Source of the DNA: Fennellomyces sp. T-0311
Lineage: Eukaryota; Mucoromycota; Mucoromycetes; Mucorales; Lichtheimiaceae
Direction of reading: 5' to 3'
Assembly: GCA_025266875.1 (NCBI GenBank)
Contig: JALLLT010000017.1
Location: 434,001-498,000, forward strand
DNA length: 64,000 nt
Position 1 is the first letter of the stretch; the number at the start of each line of letters is the position of its first letter. The notes under the pieces were generated by a model, which was given only the letters and a program-made list of their open reading frames with translations, was not told the origin of the DNA and did not search any database. The position numbers and the translations under genes are program-made. Positions 13,184-23,670 of this stretch are shown here, piece by piece.

Positions 13184-14062
13184 TTAGTGATTCTCCAACT
13201 GTAGCACCACATTGGCCAGTCTCGAGAACTGGTCCAGATCCGTGCGGGTCTGTTTGACAGGAACTATATATACCAAAACAACATCAGATCCACCAGCCGT
13301 CAAAAAAAGATACTCGTGTCATACCTGGCTCTGGCGCCGATAAGATCCCCGTCTCTCCATCAAACTCCCATCCTTCGTTCATCAAACCTAATAATAACCC
13401 TCCAGTTAGCACGTTTCAGTCTGTTGTCAGAGCTCGCATGGACTTACCAGATACCACCTCGTTTTCCGACATGCCAAAATACTGCGCAGCATCCGTCTTG
13501 TGGATCGTGGTGTATGCTTTTCTGACGAGTGCCAGTAACCGTTGTCGAATAGCAGCTTTAAAAACGCGTCAGTGTCGGATAAAGCAACCCAATGGTGGAC
13601 ATACCTCGAATATCCACCACAAGGGGAGCAACTAGATCTGACCAGGGAAATGCGCCCAACGCTTGGTAAAAGACTGGAAACTGTCGTTCCAATAGTGCTG
13701 TACATATGTGCCACGCAGCGTCAATCTGGTCGGTACGAGTGTTGGTCGAAAGAATACGCTTGCGAAGGTATCGTGCAGAATTCCTTGCCTCCCAATCAGT
13801 TCTTTTGTTCCAAAGAGAGGATGGAGGCTCAAAAAAAATAAACTTACAGATCGTCAACGAGTACGTAGCCTAGAAGAAGCGCAGTATAAATCTCGCTCAA
13901 GTTCCATTGCATGCCTGGCTCAGCAAGCTAACAAATCGCGTAAGATTTCCTAGACGAAGTATAACGAGGGCCAATCTCGCCAACCTGGAATTCAATTTGC
14001 TCGCATGATCTGACAAGGGCCTCGTAGTCCTTTGCTTCCACAAATGACTGAATACGATCCAT
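13184..14062 (-). CDS. CSN8: COP9 signalosome subunit 8
   Basis: Six exons (13985-14062, 13848-13927, 13605-13801, 13448-13555, 13325-13387, 13184-13263) give 201 aa, with all phases consistent. The product fits the CSN8/PSMD8/eIF3k PCI family: N-terminal helices (MDRIQSFVEAKDYEALVRSC), then NSARYLRKRIL, which corresponds to the NNARYLWKRIP signature of CSN8, and a winged-helix end with YFGMSENEVVSGLMNEGWEF. In the family it is the smallest subunit of the cullin-deneddylating COP9 complex. Intron 1 uses the weak donor GTTGGC; without it the frame stops. It is divergent from the secreted propeller gene, with 215 bp between start codons. Confidence 0.87.
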
Positions 14063-14225
14063 ATTCGATAAAAGGGGAGGTTATAGAGAACAAAATCAAT
14101 GCTGCCGGGCCCAAATTAGGTCCGTAAGTTTCAAGCTTTCTTTTAAAACGCAGAACAGAGTTGACTGCATAAAGAATAGACATATTCGCAAAGCGTCCAA
14201 GTAAGCTTGCTCGGGAATTAAAGCG

Positions 14226-14244
14226 TATAAAAGGGCCCCACGTG
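14226..14244 (+). promoter_or_regulatory. TATA box and CACGTG E-box
   Basis: TATAAAAG at 14226-14233 lies about 45 bp before the start codon at 14278. A palindromic CACGTG follows at 14239-14244. The TATA box points towards the secreted propeller gene; the E-box could serve both divergent genes (CSN8 on the other side). Confidence 0.55.
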
Positions 14245-14277
14245 TTGAGTCTGCTCTTTTTGTCGTGAAAACCTCCG

Positions 14278-16175
14278 ATGAAGTCTCAAACCCGGACGTT
14301 ATTGCTACTGGCCTTGCTGGGAGTTATCGTAACTCCCGGTTATGCAAGCAAGGATGAAGATCTTACCTTGAGCGCCGATGAACTTAAACTCAAAGCTCAA
14401 GGTGCCATGCGCGTCGGTGCCGACGACGCAATTGTACCCGATGCTTCCGCAGAACATCCGCTTGTCATCTCGCGTCCTGAAGTTCAACCGCTATGTAAAC
14501 CTACTTCGCCCTTCGCTCCATCCCAAGAAATCGAAGTCATGAGTGGTTACGAAGGATTGGTTCTTGCCCAAGTAGAGAAACCACGCAAAATCGTCGTCGA
14601 TCCAGCAGATCATCTTCTTGTGACAAGCAGCCAAGGTCTACTTTCGATCCGACTGGACAAATGCGGTAATGCAGACGTCAAACAGTTGATAGGGCAACTT
14701 GATGATGGGCCGGTTGGGTACGGCGTGGCTCTTTACAACGGTCAATTGTATGTGGCCAGCTCCCAATCCGTTTGGCGATTCCCTTATGTCGATGGACAGC
14801 ATACGCCGCTGGAGAACGGAGAACAAGTGCTAAGCAACATCAATACCCAGGAATCATTCGATATTGCCATCGATCCTTTTGGACATCTTTTTACTCCTCG
14901 CCCTGCTGGTGAAGATCCCCTCGCTGAAAGACATGCCATTATTAAACGATTCAACGTCCATACTGTCCCGAGTGATTCTTACGATTTTGAGACAGATGGC
15001 GAAGTAAGTTGCCCTTATAACAAAGAAAAAAGTCTAGTATGCTCAGAGTGTTTCAATACTAGATTTTTGCCTACGGAACGAACGTACATGGCGCCATGGG
15101 ATTTGATGCTCAAGGACGACTCTGGGGTATTGACGCTCCTTACGAACCTTTCCAGCGTAGCGATCTTGGTGGAGGTATAAATGAATTACAATACACATTA
15201 CAAAAAACTAAAAAGGTATTTGCTTTATACGCAGAAATCTCTCCCCATGGATTAGCACAAGAAATGAACTTGTACGAGTTCCCTTACAAAAACTATGGAT
15301 TCCCATATTGTTTCACCGAATACAATCTGCAGCCCTACACCAGCCAATCGAAAGGAAAAGGCGCGCAGTGGGGTCATCCCAGCTTTATGAACAATTCTGT
15401 TGATTTGGACTCGTTCTGTCAACAAGACGATAACAATCGACGACCCGCCATACCACTTGCGCCGAAGACAAGTGCTGCTGCTCTTCATTTTTACATGGGA
15501 CAATTCTGTTCCGTCGGTGATGAAAAGACACTAGGCACTTCTGTTGGAATGCCATGCAACTGGACCGATACACCTCTTGTCGCTTATCGAGGTGAAGCCG
15601 GACAAGCCGATGGCCATCGCGTCGTTCATTTGCCTTTTGATGATCTTGGACATAAACCTCGATTGGATAAACAAGAAGAAGTTGTCTTTCAGCCAAAGAC
15701 ACCTTGCAACGGAGAAGGCTGCATTACTCCCGTTGGTGTTACCGCCGATTCGTATGGTCGTCTTTTGATCGCCAGCGAAGAAACAAACGAAATCTTTATC
15801 ATTCAAAGAGTCTACAATGTGAACGCCGCGCGAATTATGACGGACAAGATCGATGCAGCTGCGTCGGATAATGGAGAAGGAGCCGACGATGAGGAAGTCA
15901 GCGGTGCTTCGGTGGATGATGAAGAGGAAGATGATGAAGTTAGCGGTGCAGCCGTCGACAATGAAGAAGATGACGAGGAAGTGAATGGTGCATCTCTTGA
16001 TGAAGAAGAAGAGGAAGAGGGAGTTAGTGATGCGGCCATGGAAGACGACGACGAGGAGGTTGTGGAGGCAGATAGTTTGGATGAGGATGAGGAAGAAGAA
16101 TCTGGCAACAAAAAGAGCAATGCTCGAAATAATAAGAGCCGTGCTGGATATAGAATGAGTCGCTTCGACAACTAA
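14278..16175 (+). CDS. Secreted beta-propeller protein, sorbosone/glucose dehydrogenase-like, with acidic repeat tail
   Basis: Exons 14278-15003, 15063-15174 and 15235-16175 give 592 aa. It has a signal peptide (about residues 1-22), then a propeller with repeated VDPADHLLV, IDPFGHLF, FDAQGRLWGI and ADSYGRLLIA blade motifs. The NYGFPYC and LVAYRGEAGQ segments resemble the soluble PQQ/sorbosone dehydrogenase fold. From about residue 495 the tail is extremely acidic with five degenerate repeats around EEVSGASVDD, then a basic end. Intron 15175-15234 is 60 nt with no in-frame stop; I splice it because the spliced product (DLGGEISPHGLAQEMN) keeps the usual spacing before the Gly-Tyr-Pro motif. 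Enzyme activity is unproven. Confidence 0.75.
15880..16112 (+). repeat. Degenerate coding tandem repeats, acidic
   Basis: About five imperfect units of roughly 15-18 codons, each a run of GAT/GAA/GAG codons followed by V(S/N)(G/D)A and a Val/Leu-Asp. They form the acidic tail of the secreted propeller protein and produce a long Ser-rich shadow frame on the minus strand. Confidence 0.7.
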
Positions 16176-16479
16176 TACTGCTGTATGTAATAAAGATTTC
16201 CTTTACACTTGTTCCGTTGCAATAAGTAATTATAACCGCATATAAGCGTGAAGAGTACTTTGATATGTAACTTTAAGGTGCTTAAAAAGAATATTTATAG
16301 TGTTTCCTATCGCATTCCCACCATTAACCTGTGGATGATAGTGTTGAATTCATTGTATGTGTCGCATAACAACCATGAAATGTGTTGTCAAGGTGACCAC
16401 GGTAGTGGCTTAGCGCTTGATTGGCTGGGCTGAGTGGGGGCCTGCACAGGTGATATTGACGTTTGTCTACAAACCCGCA

Positions 16480-17240
16480 ATGCTCACCCATACGTTCCGT
16501 CAACTTCCACGTCTACACGCCACCACTGCCGCATTCACCACAGCCAAGCGGGCCATGGCATCGGCTGCTGTCAACAAAACGGCCGGTGAAGAAAGTAACA
16601 TGTCAAACTTTAAAAAAAAATAGCCCGTCTAGTTTTTTTTAACAATTGCTTTTGTTAGTTCAAAACGCTACATTACGATTGCTGGAAGAACATGCATCGA
16701 GTATGACGTCCATTGTGTTATTAACAATAGCGTCTAACATGGATATGTAGAGGATAGAGCAAAGGCTACTTCAGACGCGACACGTTCGTTTCAAAAAATC
16801 CATAAAATCGGCGACCTGTATCATCCTGAGGACTTAAACGACGCACGTTACCAGGAACGCCTTCGTCAACGACGAGGTCGTCCCAATACTCCCACAGAAG
16901 ACCCTTTTGAAGTGCTGGATCTGGATCCTTTGCACGAATATAAGAACGTCAAATTGTTGTCCTATTTCGTATCCGACATGGGCAAAATCCTTCCACGAGA
17001 ACAGACAGGTACACCAATTGATTGCTTTCTTTTTTTCTTAAAAGAAAAAAAGACATATTTATGTTTCCGTTTACTAGGTGTAAGCGCCAAGAATCAACGT
17101 AAACTCGCCAAGGCCATCAAGCGTGCTAGAGCCATGGGTAAGTGTTTTTTGGCTGCGTATGGAAAGGACGTGGTGTAGCTAACCAATGGATATACTTGTT
17201 AGGTCTTATGTCATGTACATCCAAAGCACGCTTTTATTAA
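16480..17240 (+). CDS. RSM18: Mitochondrial small-subunit ribosomal protein bS18m
   Basis: Exons 16480-16594, 16659-16700, 16751-17008, 17078-17137 and 17203-17240 give 170 aa, all junctions in phase 1. The C-terminal half carries the bS18 core: [16 protein letters not shown], then [19 protein letters not shown], which contacts 16S-type rRNA. The N-terminus ([19 protein letters not shown]) is rich in Arg, Thr and Ala and fits a mitochondrial presequence. Exon 2 is only 42 nt (encodes [12 protein letters not shown]) and is easily missed. The gene is convergent with NSE2, with stop codons within about 20-55 bp. Confidence 0.88.
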
Positions 17241-17258
17241 AAAAAAACAATCCATCGT

Positions 17259-18285
17259 TTACTCCACGTCATAGAACTATACATAAAACCCACCGTTAAA
17301 CATTGTATTTAGCTTTCCAACTTGCACTTACGTTTTGCGTCTGTCGTTGGGATTCTTCGAGCTGACGAACACGTTCCACGCGTCGTTCTGCCATCAGATC
17401 CTCAAACAGATCCTGCTGTTTCAGTACTTTTCCGCAACCAGTGACAGGACAGGGGAGACGACCTCGGTGTGCTCTCAGTAACTCCGTAACAGCATGTCGC
17501 GAAAACGTATGCTTGCACACACGACTAGCAATCCAAACCAGTTAAAGCACATGATAGCAGCTACGGGCGGACAGCCTTACCTTGTCATGGGTTCCTCGAG
17601 ATACGCAGTTGTGATGGGACATGTCACTGAGAGTCTGACAGAATTCACGACGATATCATCCTCATCATCCTCATCGCTATCTGGTGGTAGGGGCTCATTT
17701 GCATGCTTGACATCCCAAATTGCTTGCCGGAACTCTCGATAGTAGTCATGCGAACTGTATTTTTTCTTTGCGGCAAGCACTTGGTGTTTGGCATTTTCAC
17801 GCTTTAAGTCCTTCTGGTATGCTTCCACGACATCACTCTATACCTTTCTTCAGTAAAACCTTCCAGTTTCTCTCTTATCTCTCTTACCACAGGCTGTGTT
17901 CGAATGCGTTGTTGCAAATCTCTGAAAATGGCCTTCTGGACCTTGATTTGACGCTCAAGTTCGATAATCTCAGGAATGGTCTCTTTCAACGATTGTACCT
18001 TTTCTAAACGTATCATTAAGTGAATTCATTTAACAAGATACTTTTTTCTTGTTTTCATACTTGATCATGTTCTTCATATTCTTCCATTTCAACGCCGACT
18101 CTTGTAATGTAATCAACAGCTTGACGAATGGGACCGTCAGCTCCATCGAGATCTTGGATGAATGAAGGAAATCGTTCAGCATGATAGCCTTGTAATCTGA
18201 AGCCTTTGAGTTCGTCTTCGATTGTTGCAATTTTGGATACAGTATCAGTCTCCATGGGCGTGCTATGGGAGGAGGACGCGGTCAT
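17259..18285 (-). CDS. NSE2: E3 SUMO ligase NSE2/MMS21 of the SMC5-SMC6 complex
   Basis: Exons 18061-18285, 17888-17998, 17581-17837, 17332-17524 and probably 17259-17276 give 267 aa. The SP-RING is visible: TCPITTAYLEEPMTS, then VCKHTFS, then LPCPVTGCGK, with Cys/His zinc ligands in the expected order. The N-terminal two thirds are charged helices as in NSE2 proteins that bind the SMC5 coiled coil. An acidic Asp/Glu stretch precedes the RING. The last intron (17277-17331) has a perfect GTAAGT donor; if it is retained, the frame ends instead at 17296 with 273 aa. Confidence 0.85.
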
Positions 18286-18311
18286 TGTGTTGTGGTAGAA
18301 GAAAACGCTTC

Positions 18312-18335
18312 GGCGCCAAAATTCGCGGTCGCGAA
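18312..18335 (-). promoter_or_regulatory. E2F/MBF-type sites in the NSE2 promoter
   Basis: GGCGCCAAAA (18312-18321), whose reverse complement is a TTTTGGCGCC E2F-like site, is followed by the perfect inverted repeat TTCGCG-GT-CGCGAA (18322-18335). Both lie 27-50 bp before the NSE2 start codon. Known family rule: E2F/MBF-like sites of this kind drive G1/S expression. Confidence 0.45.
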
Positions 18336-18935
18336 ACACGTATATCAAATTTATACGTGCATAGCGAACCTTTAGAATGCTAACTTTTTTTACTGATCAT
18401 GCAAGTTATACTTCATGTATGATAGCATGTGGGGCCTTATCGACCTGAACATTTACTACTCGGTGATCTCGTTTTAGCTTTTTTCAACAAGTTGGCACTA
18501 CATGAACACTTGAAACCATCGCGGATAACATACAGTACCTACCCTCAATATTTTTCATCCAAACCAAGCTCAAGCAAGACTCTTGTTTTAATCAAATCAA
18601 GGAATACAGCGCAGACAAATATAACATGATACTTTCATGCTGCTTGTTAGAAAGCGCCATCCCGTTAAAGTTGATATTCCCTATGGATCAATGCACCTAT
18701 TTGCTATGGTAATACCTAGTTTCCATAGCAATGTATATTCCCATGACGATAAATCGATGTCATATCACGCCTTTGAATAACCTAGTGAGTGGACAACCCA
18801 TCTATCATAAACCCACTGCTGAACTTTAAAAAACTTGAATTTTATTGGCCAGAGTGAACGCCAGCCGAAACACACATCGGGCCGCACTTTGCTGACCATG
18901 GAACCCCCCTTTCTCGCGCCTTTGCTAGTTGCAGA
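18336..18935. other. Shared upstream region of NSE2 and RPS27
   Basis: About 600 bp without a supportable gene. It contains paired X-box-like half sites at 18701-18713 and 18721-18731 (TTGCTATGGTAAT and TTCCATAGCAA) and a short pyrimidine-rich leader just before the RPS27 start. Confidence 0.5.
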
Positions 18936-19627
18936 ATGACTGTAAGTTCAATGAATAATGGACTAGAGCTGCTCTAGAAGCAGAAGATACGTATAGATGA
19001 AGAAAAACTGGAACCGATGGATGGATGGATGGATGGACCCAAAAAAAACCGAACGACGCAAAACGTCCCTACCGACGATAATTTCGAACCAATGATTCCC
19101 GCAGCAACATTTTTTTCTGTGCATTCCAATCGCATCCATGGCTGAAGAAATCTTTCGAGAATTCACCCACTATGCATTTTCTTCTTACTTTGAATGAGCA
19201 GCTCTAGTCCAAAGAAAAAAGACCTTTTTTTTTTTACTAATTTATGCTTTTTCTAATAGTTGGCTGTCGACCTTTTGAATCCCTCTGTTGAGCACGAGAA
19301 GCGCTGCCACAAGAAGAAGAGACTCGTTGCCTCTCCCAACTCCTACTTCATGGATGTCAAATGCCCTGGTATGATTGAGTTTTTGCTACAATAGGAAGGT
19401 GTTATCTGACGCTTGTGCTCTCGGAATAGGTTGCTTGAACATTAGCACTGTCTTCAGCCACGCACAGACCGTCGTTCTGTGCTCGTCGTGCGGCACCGTC
19501 TTGTGCCAGCCCACTGGTGGTCGTGCACGTTTGACCGAAGGTAGGGATAATAAGGAGATAAATATCAGCTATATGGTTAATTAACTGTGTGTGTGTAGGT
19601 TCTTCGTTCCGCAGAAAGATCCAATAA
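18936..19627 (+). CDS. RPS27: 40S ribosomal protein eS27
   Basis: Exons 18936-18941, 19260-19368, 19430-19540 and 19599-19627 encode 84 aa, matching the family length. Exon 1 is just ATG ACT. The product has the conserved start LAVDLLNPS and the C4 zinc motif: VKCPGC, then [17 protein letters not shown], ending GSSFRRKIQ. Intron 1 is 318 nt, far longer than the local norm of 50-65 nt, and contains a long inverted repeat (separate entry). Intron 3 has a GT repeat immediately before the acceptor. The SHE9 start codon is 142 bp downstream on the same strand. Confidence 0.96.
18959..19211. repeat. 16-bp inverted repeat enclosing ~220 bp in RPS27 intron 1
   Basis: TGGACTAGAGCTGCTC at 18959-18974 recurs as its exact reverse complement at 19196-19211. 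The arms sit near the two ends of the intron (18942-19259), so they could pair in the pre-mRNA and loop out about 220 nt. The left arm also contains a small internal palindrome. Confidence 0.75.
19015..19037 (+). repeat. (GATG)n microsatellite in RPS27 intron 1
   Basis: About five and a half tandem GATG units inside the inverted-repeat-bounded segment. Confidence 0.85.
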
Positions 19628-19768
19628 GTTGTGATGTATGTAGTGTTTGAGCAGCAATAGGCTTTTTTGTTTCTCGTGTTCGTTTTTCGAAACTAAAAAA
19701 ATGATTCGAGCCAAAAAAAAACGTGACTCTTGTAATTTGATGCATGCTTTTGTTTTCTCGTACGAGTG

Positions 19769-20973
19769 ATGGCATTACGCCTGAAATCAACAGCGCCATT
19801 GGGTGCGTTTCTTTTTCGACCGAGAAATGCCTCCAACGTTAAACTCTACATGGTTGTCGCACGACGCTATACTCAGGACAATAAGCCGCGTAACGATGAA
19901 TTAACAACCACGGCCAACGAGTACCTGACCAAACTCCAGGCCACAATTAAGCCTCGATTGACCCCAGTCTTGACGAAAATGCAAATGGCAAGGGACACAT
20001 TGAGGAACATCAGAAACGAAGTCAATGATCCCAAAGAAGCCATCCAAAAAGCCGGGGTGGCGCTTAACCAGTTGACTGGTTATGATCAAATTGATCAAGT
20101 GAAGCGCAGGGTGACCGACCAAGGTAAACGTTTCCATGACAACCCCCCGAAACGATAAATTTTCTAAACATGGAAAAAATAGCCAAGGCGTTCGAGATAT
20201 CGAGAGACCAAGTGCAATCGGCAAAGCGAATCTTTGAAGAGGCAATAGATACGCGATCCAGCACACAACGTGAAATCAACGAATTATTGCAACGCAAACA
20301 CATGTGGACGGGCGAAGACGTTACTCGGTTCACCGAGCTTTATCGACTCGAACATGACCATTCTCGGGCAGAATTGACAGCAAAGGAACAGTATCAGCAT
20401 TGCGAAAAGCAGATGGATCGCGAATACATGGCGCTTGCTCAATCCATCATGGAGCGATATCACGAGGAACAATTGTGGAGCGACAAGATTCGAAGCGTCA
20501 GTACGTACGGCACTTGGGCTTTGATGGTGCTCAATTTGCTATTGTTCTTCGCCGTGCAGACGATTTTCGAACCCATGAAACGCAAACGGCTCACGGATCG
20601 CTTTGAGGATCTGTTGGTTGCCAAGGTTGCCGAAGAAGAACTCAAGTTTAAAGAATTGATGGATGAACGCGAAATTACACTCAACGAACAGCAAAAGTCC
20701 ATCTTGGCCGCCGTCGAGGATTTGGCAGCAAGTGTTTCGACGGGCCAGCAATACATCGAGTCCCGCTTTGACGCGGAGGAGCGTCGTGCCAAAGAGGAAG
20801 TAGCAGCACCACCTCCCGCGCCGGAAATTATACCTGCCGTCGATCCAGTGCCGACGGTCACACTTGGAGAATCTGACATTGTCCTGAGCAAAAAGACGCT
20901 TGCACTGTATTCCATAGAAAGCGCAATTGCCGGAGGATTGGTGACGGCGCTGGCTGTTTTCTTCTGGCAATAA
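19769..20973 (+). CDS. SHE9: Mitochondrial inner-membrane morphology protein SHE9/MDM33
   Basis: Exons 19769-20123 and 20183-20973 give 381 aa. After a Ser/Arg-rich presequence, the helical body carries family signatures: LNQLTGYDQIDQVKRR, RSSTQREINELLQRKHMW, RFTELYRLEHDHS and ERYHEEQLWSDKIRSVSTYG. Two transmembrane segments follow (ALMVLNLLLFFAVQTIF and the C-terminal IAGGLVTALAVFFW), separated by coiled coil. Known role in yeast: Mdm33 controls inner-membrane fission and cristae shape. It is convergent with FZO1; stop codons are 91 bp apart. GTG at 19766 precedes the chosen ATG in frame. Confidence 0.9.
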
Positions 20974-21064
20974 GCGGCTCAATAGAACCTGTAATTTATC
21001 AATGTATAATAATAATGTTCGAATTTTATTTCAATGGTATCGATGTAAATATGGTTGGGAATCT

Positions 21065-23460
21065 CTACTGTGCCCTGTTGGCTCCATGGAGACCGGTGAC
21101 CGTATCGGTTTGAATGCTTGCAACCTTGTCCAATAACACGCCGGACTTCTCCAGCAGCGCAGTAAAGTACTCGAGCGACTCTTGCGATGTGCTGACCACC
21201 GCCGTCATCTCCTCGCGCCTGCGTTCCTTGACTTCGATCGACTTTTGAAGACGTGCCTGGACCTCCCAGCCTTCAACACGGAACACCTTGCGGGATTCGC
21301 GTGCCATGCGACGTCCCTGGGCTTCGATATACGACGATTCGCGCACAGCCGTCTTGAACTTTTTGACAAGCTTGCGATTCACGGCCGAGCGCATATCCGA
21401 AACGAGGTAGAGCAAGAGACCGGCGCTGGCAACGCCGACCACAGGCACAATGAGACGACGCATGTTCTGGGCGCCAACCATGCTGGTGACGTTCCATAGG
21501 TTGGATACTGCGTCCTTGATGCCAATCATGCGACCGCCAAGTGCCACGGCAGCTCCCAAGGACAATGCGCAACCAGTCACCTTGTCATCCACCACGAGGT
21601 CGAAAAAGTCAGTGGCATCGACGGTGATTTCAACGGTTCGATCGCGACCTTTCAGACACATGTTGTTGACATCAGCCACGCAGGGATACTCTCCCAGATT
21701 CTGCGTGCCCATTTGATGGATTTCCAAGAGTCTCTCCGATGCTTCGACACGCGCTTGCATCTCGGCCTGGCGAACATCCTTGAGCAGCTGTTGCGACATG
21801 GAATCGGCCAGATCTTGGGCATATTGCCAAATCAAAAAGATGCCAGGATACTCGATGTTCTCAATGGTCTTGCCGATCTCGCTGACCGATGTGTTCAAAC
21901 GTGCGACGGTATGCTTGTGGATCTTGCTGGCGGACGAATCAGCGAGATTCTCGATGCGGCCCAAGAGGCGATCACGAAGGTTAAGCAAGTTCTGGTACTC
22001 GGGCAAATCACGTTCAAGTTCGCGTGTCGCCTCGGCGCATTCCTGTGCAGCGGCGTTGCGATTGGATTCGGACAGGACACCGATATCTTTCAAAAGGTTC
22101 ACCATGTAGTTCTTGGCAGGCAAAAGCTTCGACTTGGCACGGTTCTCGAGGACAAATGAACGCAGCCGTTGTTCCAATCTGGCAAATTCCGGCGCGTCGA
22201 GCTTGCGCGAGCCGACTTGGAGGTCGACATTGCCAGAACTGACAAAATGTACGAGATCGTCTGCGTCGGCGTAGGTTGCCGGTGACAGTTGACGGATTTG
22301 CTCCAACACGAGCCGCTTGCACCGGTCCTTGTCGCGGATCGAGTCGAAACGATTGACAACGATAAAGATGTGCGTCTTTTCGTTGGCTGCGTTCAGCAAA
22401 AACTCTTTGCCCTACACGGGGGGGGGGGGTTTAGAAAAAAAACAACCTGTGCTTGTTGGCATGGTTCACTTACAGACAGGGTAAAGTGGTTTTCGGCGCT
22501 GACGACAAACACAACCACGTCGATTTCTTCCTGGCGAGCAAACACGGCGGTGGTCTTGACCGAGTCGGTATTCAAGCCCGGCGAGTCAATCAATGCAATA
22601 TCAACCACACCGTTGTGTAACAAGCTCTCTTGCGTCGATCGGGCGTCGCGCGCATAGACCTTGAGCAATTTATACTCAGACAGGTCGGTGATGACCTTAT
22701 ACAGATGGCGCATTTCGACGGCATGGTACGTTGCCCGGTCCATACGGTTATATTTGGATACGTCAGGGATCGCATGCGCTTCTTCAACGCCGTCGTTCAG
22801 CGTCGCATCCAACACTTCGCAGAACATGTTGGTGCACGGCTGCTGGTCCACCGGCAAAAGCTCTCGCTTGAGGAGAGCATTCACGAACGTCGACTTGCCC
22901 GAGTTGAGGTCACCGGTCACGAGCACCTTGGACGAAGTGTCGGCTACGCGAATACGCAGGTTGTCGAGATGGTGCAAACACTGCGATAACTTGTCGTCCA
23001 AAAGGTTGGCTATCGATTGCTTTTCCAGTTTGTTGAGATCCTGCGACGCATGACCCATCTTGACGTCAAGGTCCAAGATACTGAACGGTTTGCTCGTCGT
23101 TGCCCGCCAGCTTTGAAAGCCAAGCCCGGGATAGCGTACTAAAAAGTTGCGTTGGTTGGTCGTCTTTAGATCGTCGCAAATGCCCATGACCGACGAAATA
23201 TGCGTCAACAGTCGATTGCAGCTATCCTGATACGTCCGTTGCTCCTGAGCGGCATTCAAGCGATGCTGATGCGTGCGAGCGGCGAGAATGTTGGATGCTG
23301 TGGAAACAGTGGGTTCTGAAGGAGGGTACATGAGTGCCGAGCGTGACAATGGAGGGTTAAAATCGACTTCAGTTGACTCGTTCGGCATGTCCACTGTTGG
23401 TGCGGAATTCCTCCTCAAAAGCCTGCTGGAAGGTCTTGAAGAGGAGTATCTCTCAGTCAT
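21065..23460 (-). CDS. FZO1: Mitofusin FZO1, outer-membrane fusion GTPase
   Basis: Exons 22474-23460 and 21065-22411 encode 777 aa. P-loop GDLNSGKST (183-191), a DSPGL switch-II motif and VVNRFD (G4) define the dynamin-like GTPase. Heptad-rich helices precede and follow a hydrophobic hairpin (LIVPVVGVASAGLLLYLVSD), as expected for mitofusin membrane insertion, and a coiled-coil end follows. The product tethers and fuses outer mitochondrial membranes. The single intron holds a run of about 11 C just before its acceptor. It is divergent from HPC2 with 210 bp between starts. Confidence 0.93.
22419..22429. repeat. Poly-G/poly-C run in FZO1 intron
   Basis: About 10-11 consecutive G on the plus strand, so C in the sense strand, adjacent to the 3' splice site where most local introns have T-rich tracts. 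The length is likely polymorphic or error-prone. Confidence 0.8.
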
Positions 23461-23670
23461 TGTTTCGTATTTCTTCTCTCTGTTCAGCCTTCCTGATGCT
23501 TTCTAGAGATGCGGCGTTAATTGCAATTCCAACTGCCGGCGCCAGCACTTACTTGAAAGAAGAAGCAAGAAAAAAAAACGTACGAGCTGCAAACAAGGGC
23601 GCTTAATAAAAGAAAGTTCCGCCCAACAAATTTGGGTGGTGTACAGCTCTGCAGCCTTTCCCTTTCAGCA

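Noticed and set aside
15812..16171. Long Ser-rich minus-strand frame
   Set aside because: It is the antisense shadow of the acidic GAT/GAA repeats in the secreted propeller gene.
20460..20982. Minus-strand frames of about 150 codons
   Set aside because: Antisense of SHE9 exon 2, whose transmembrane segments and family motifs are on the plus strand.
21713..22159. Plus-strand frame of 148 codons
   Set aside because: Shadow of the FZO1 coding sequence, which carries the GTPase motifs.
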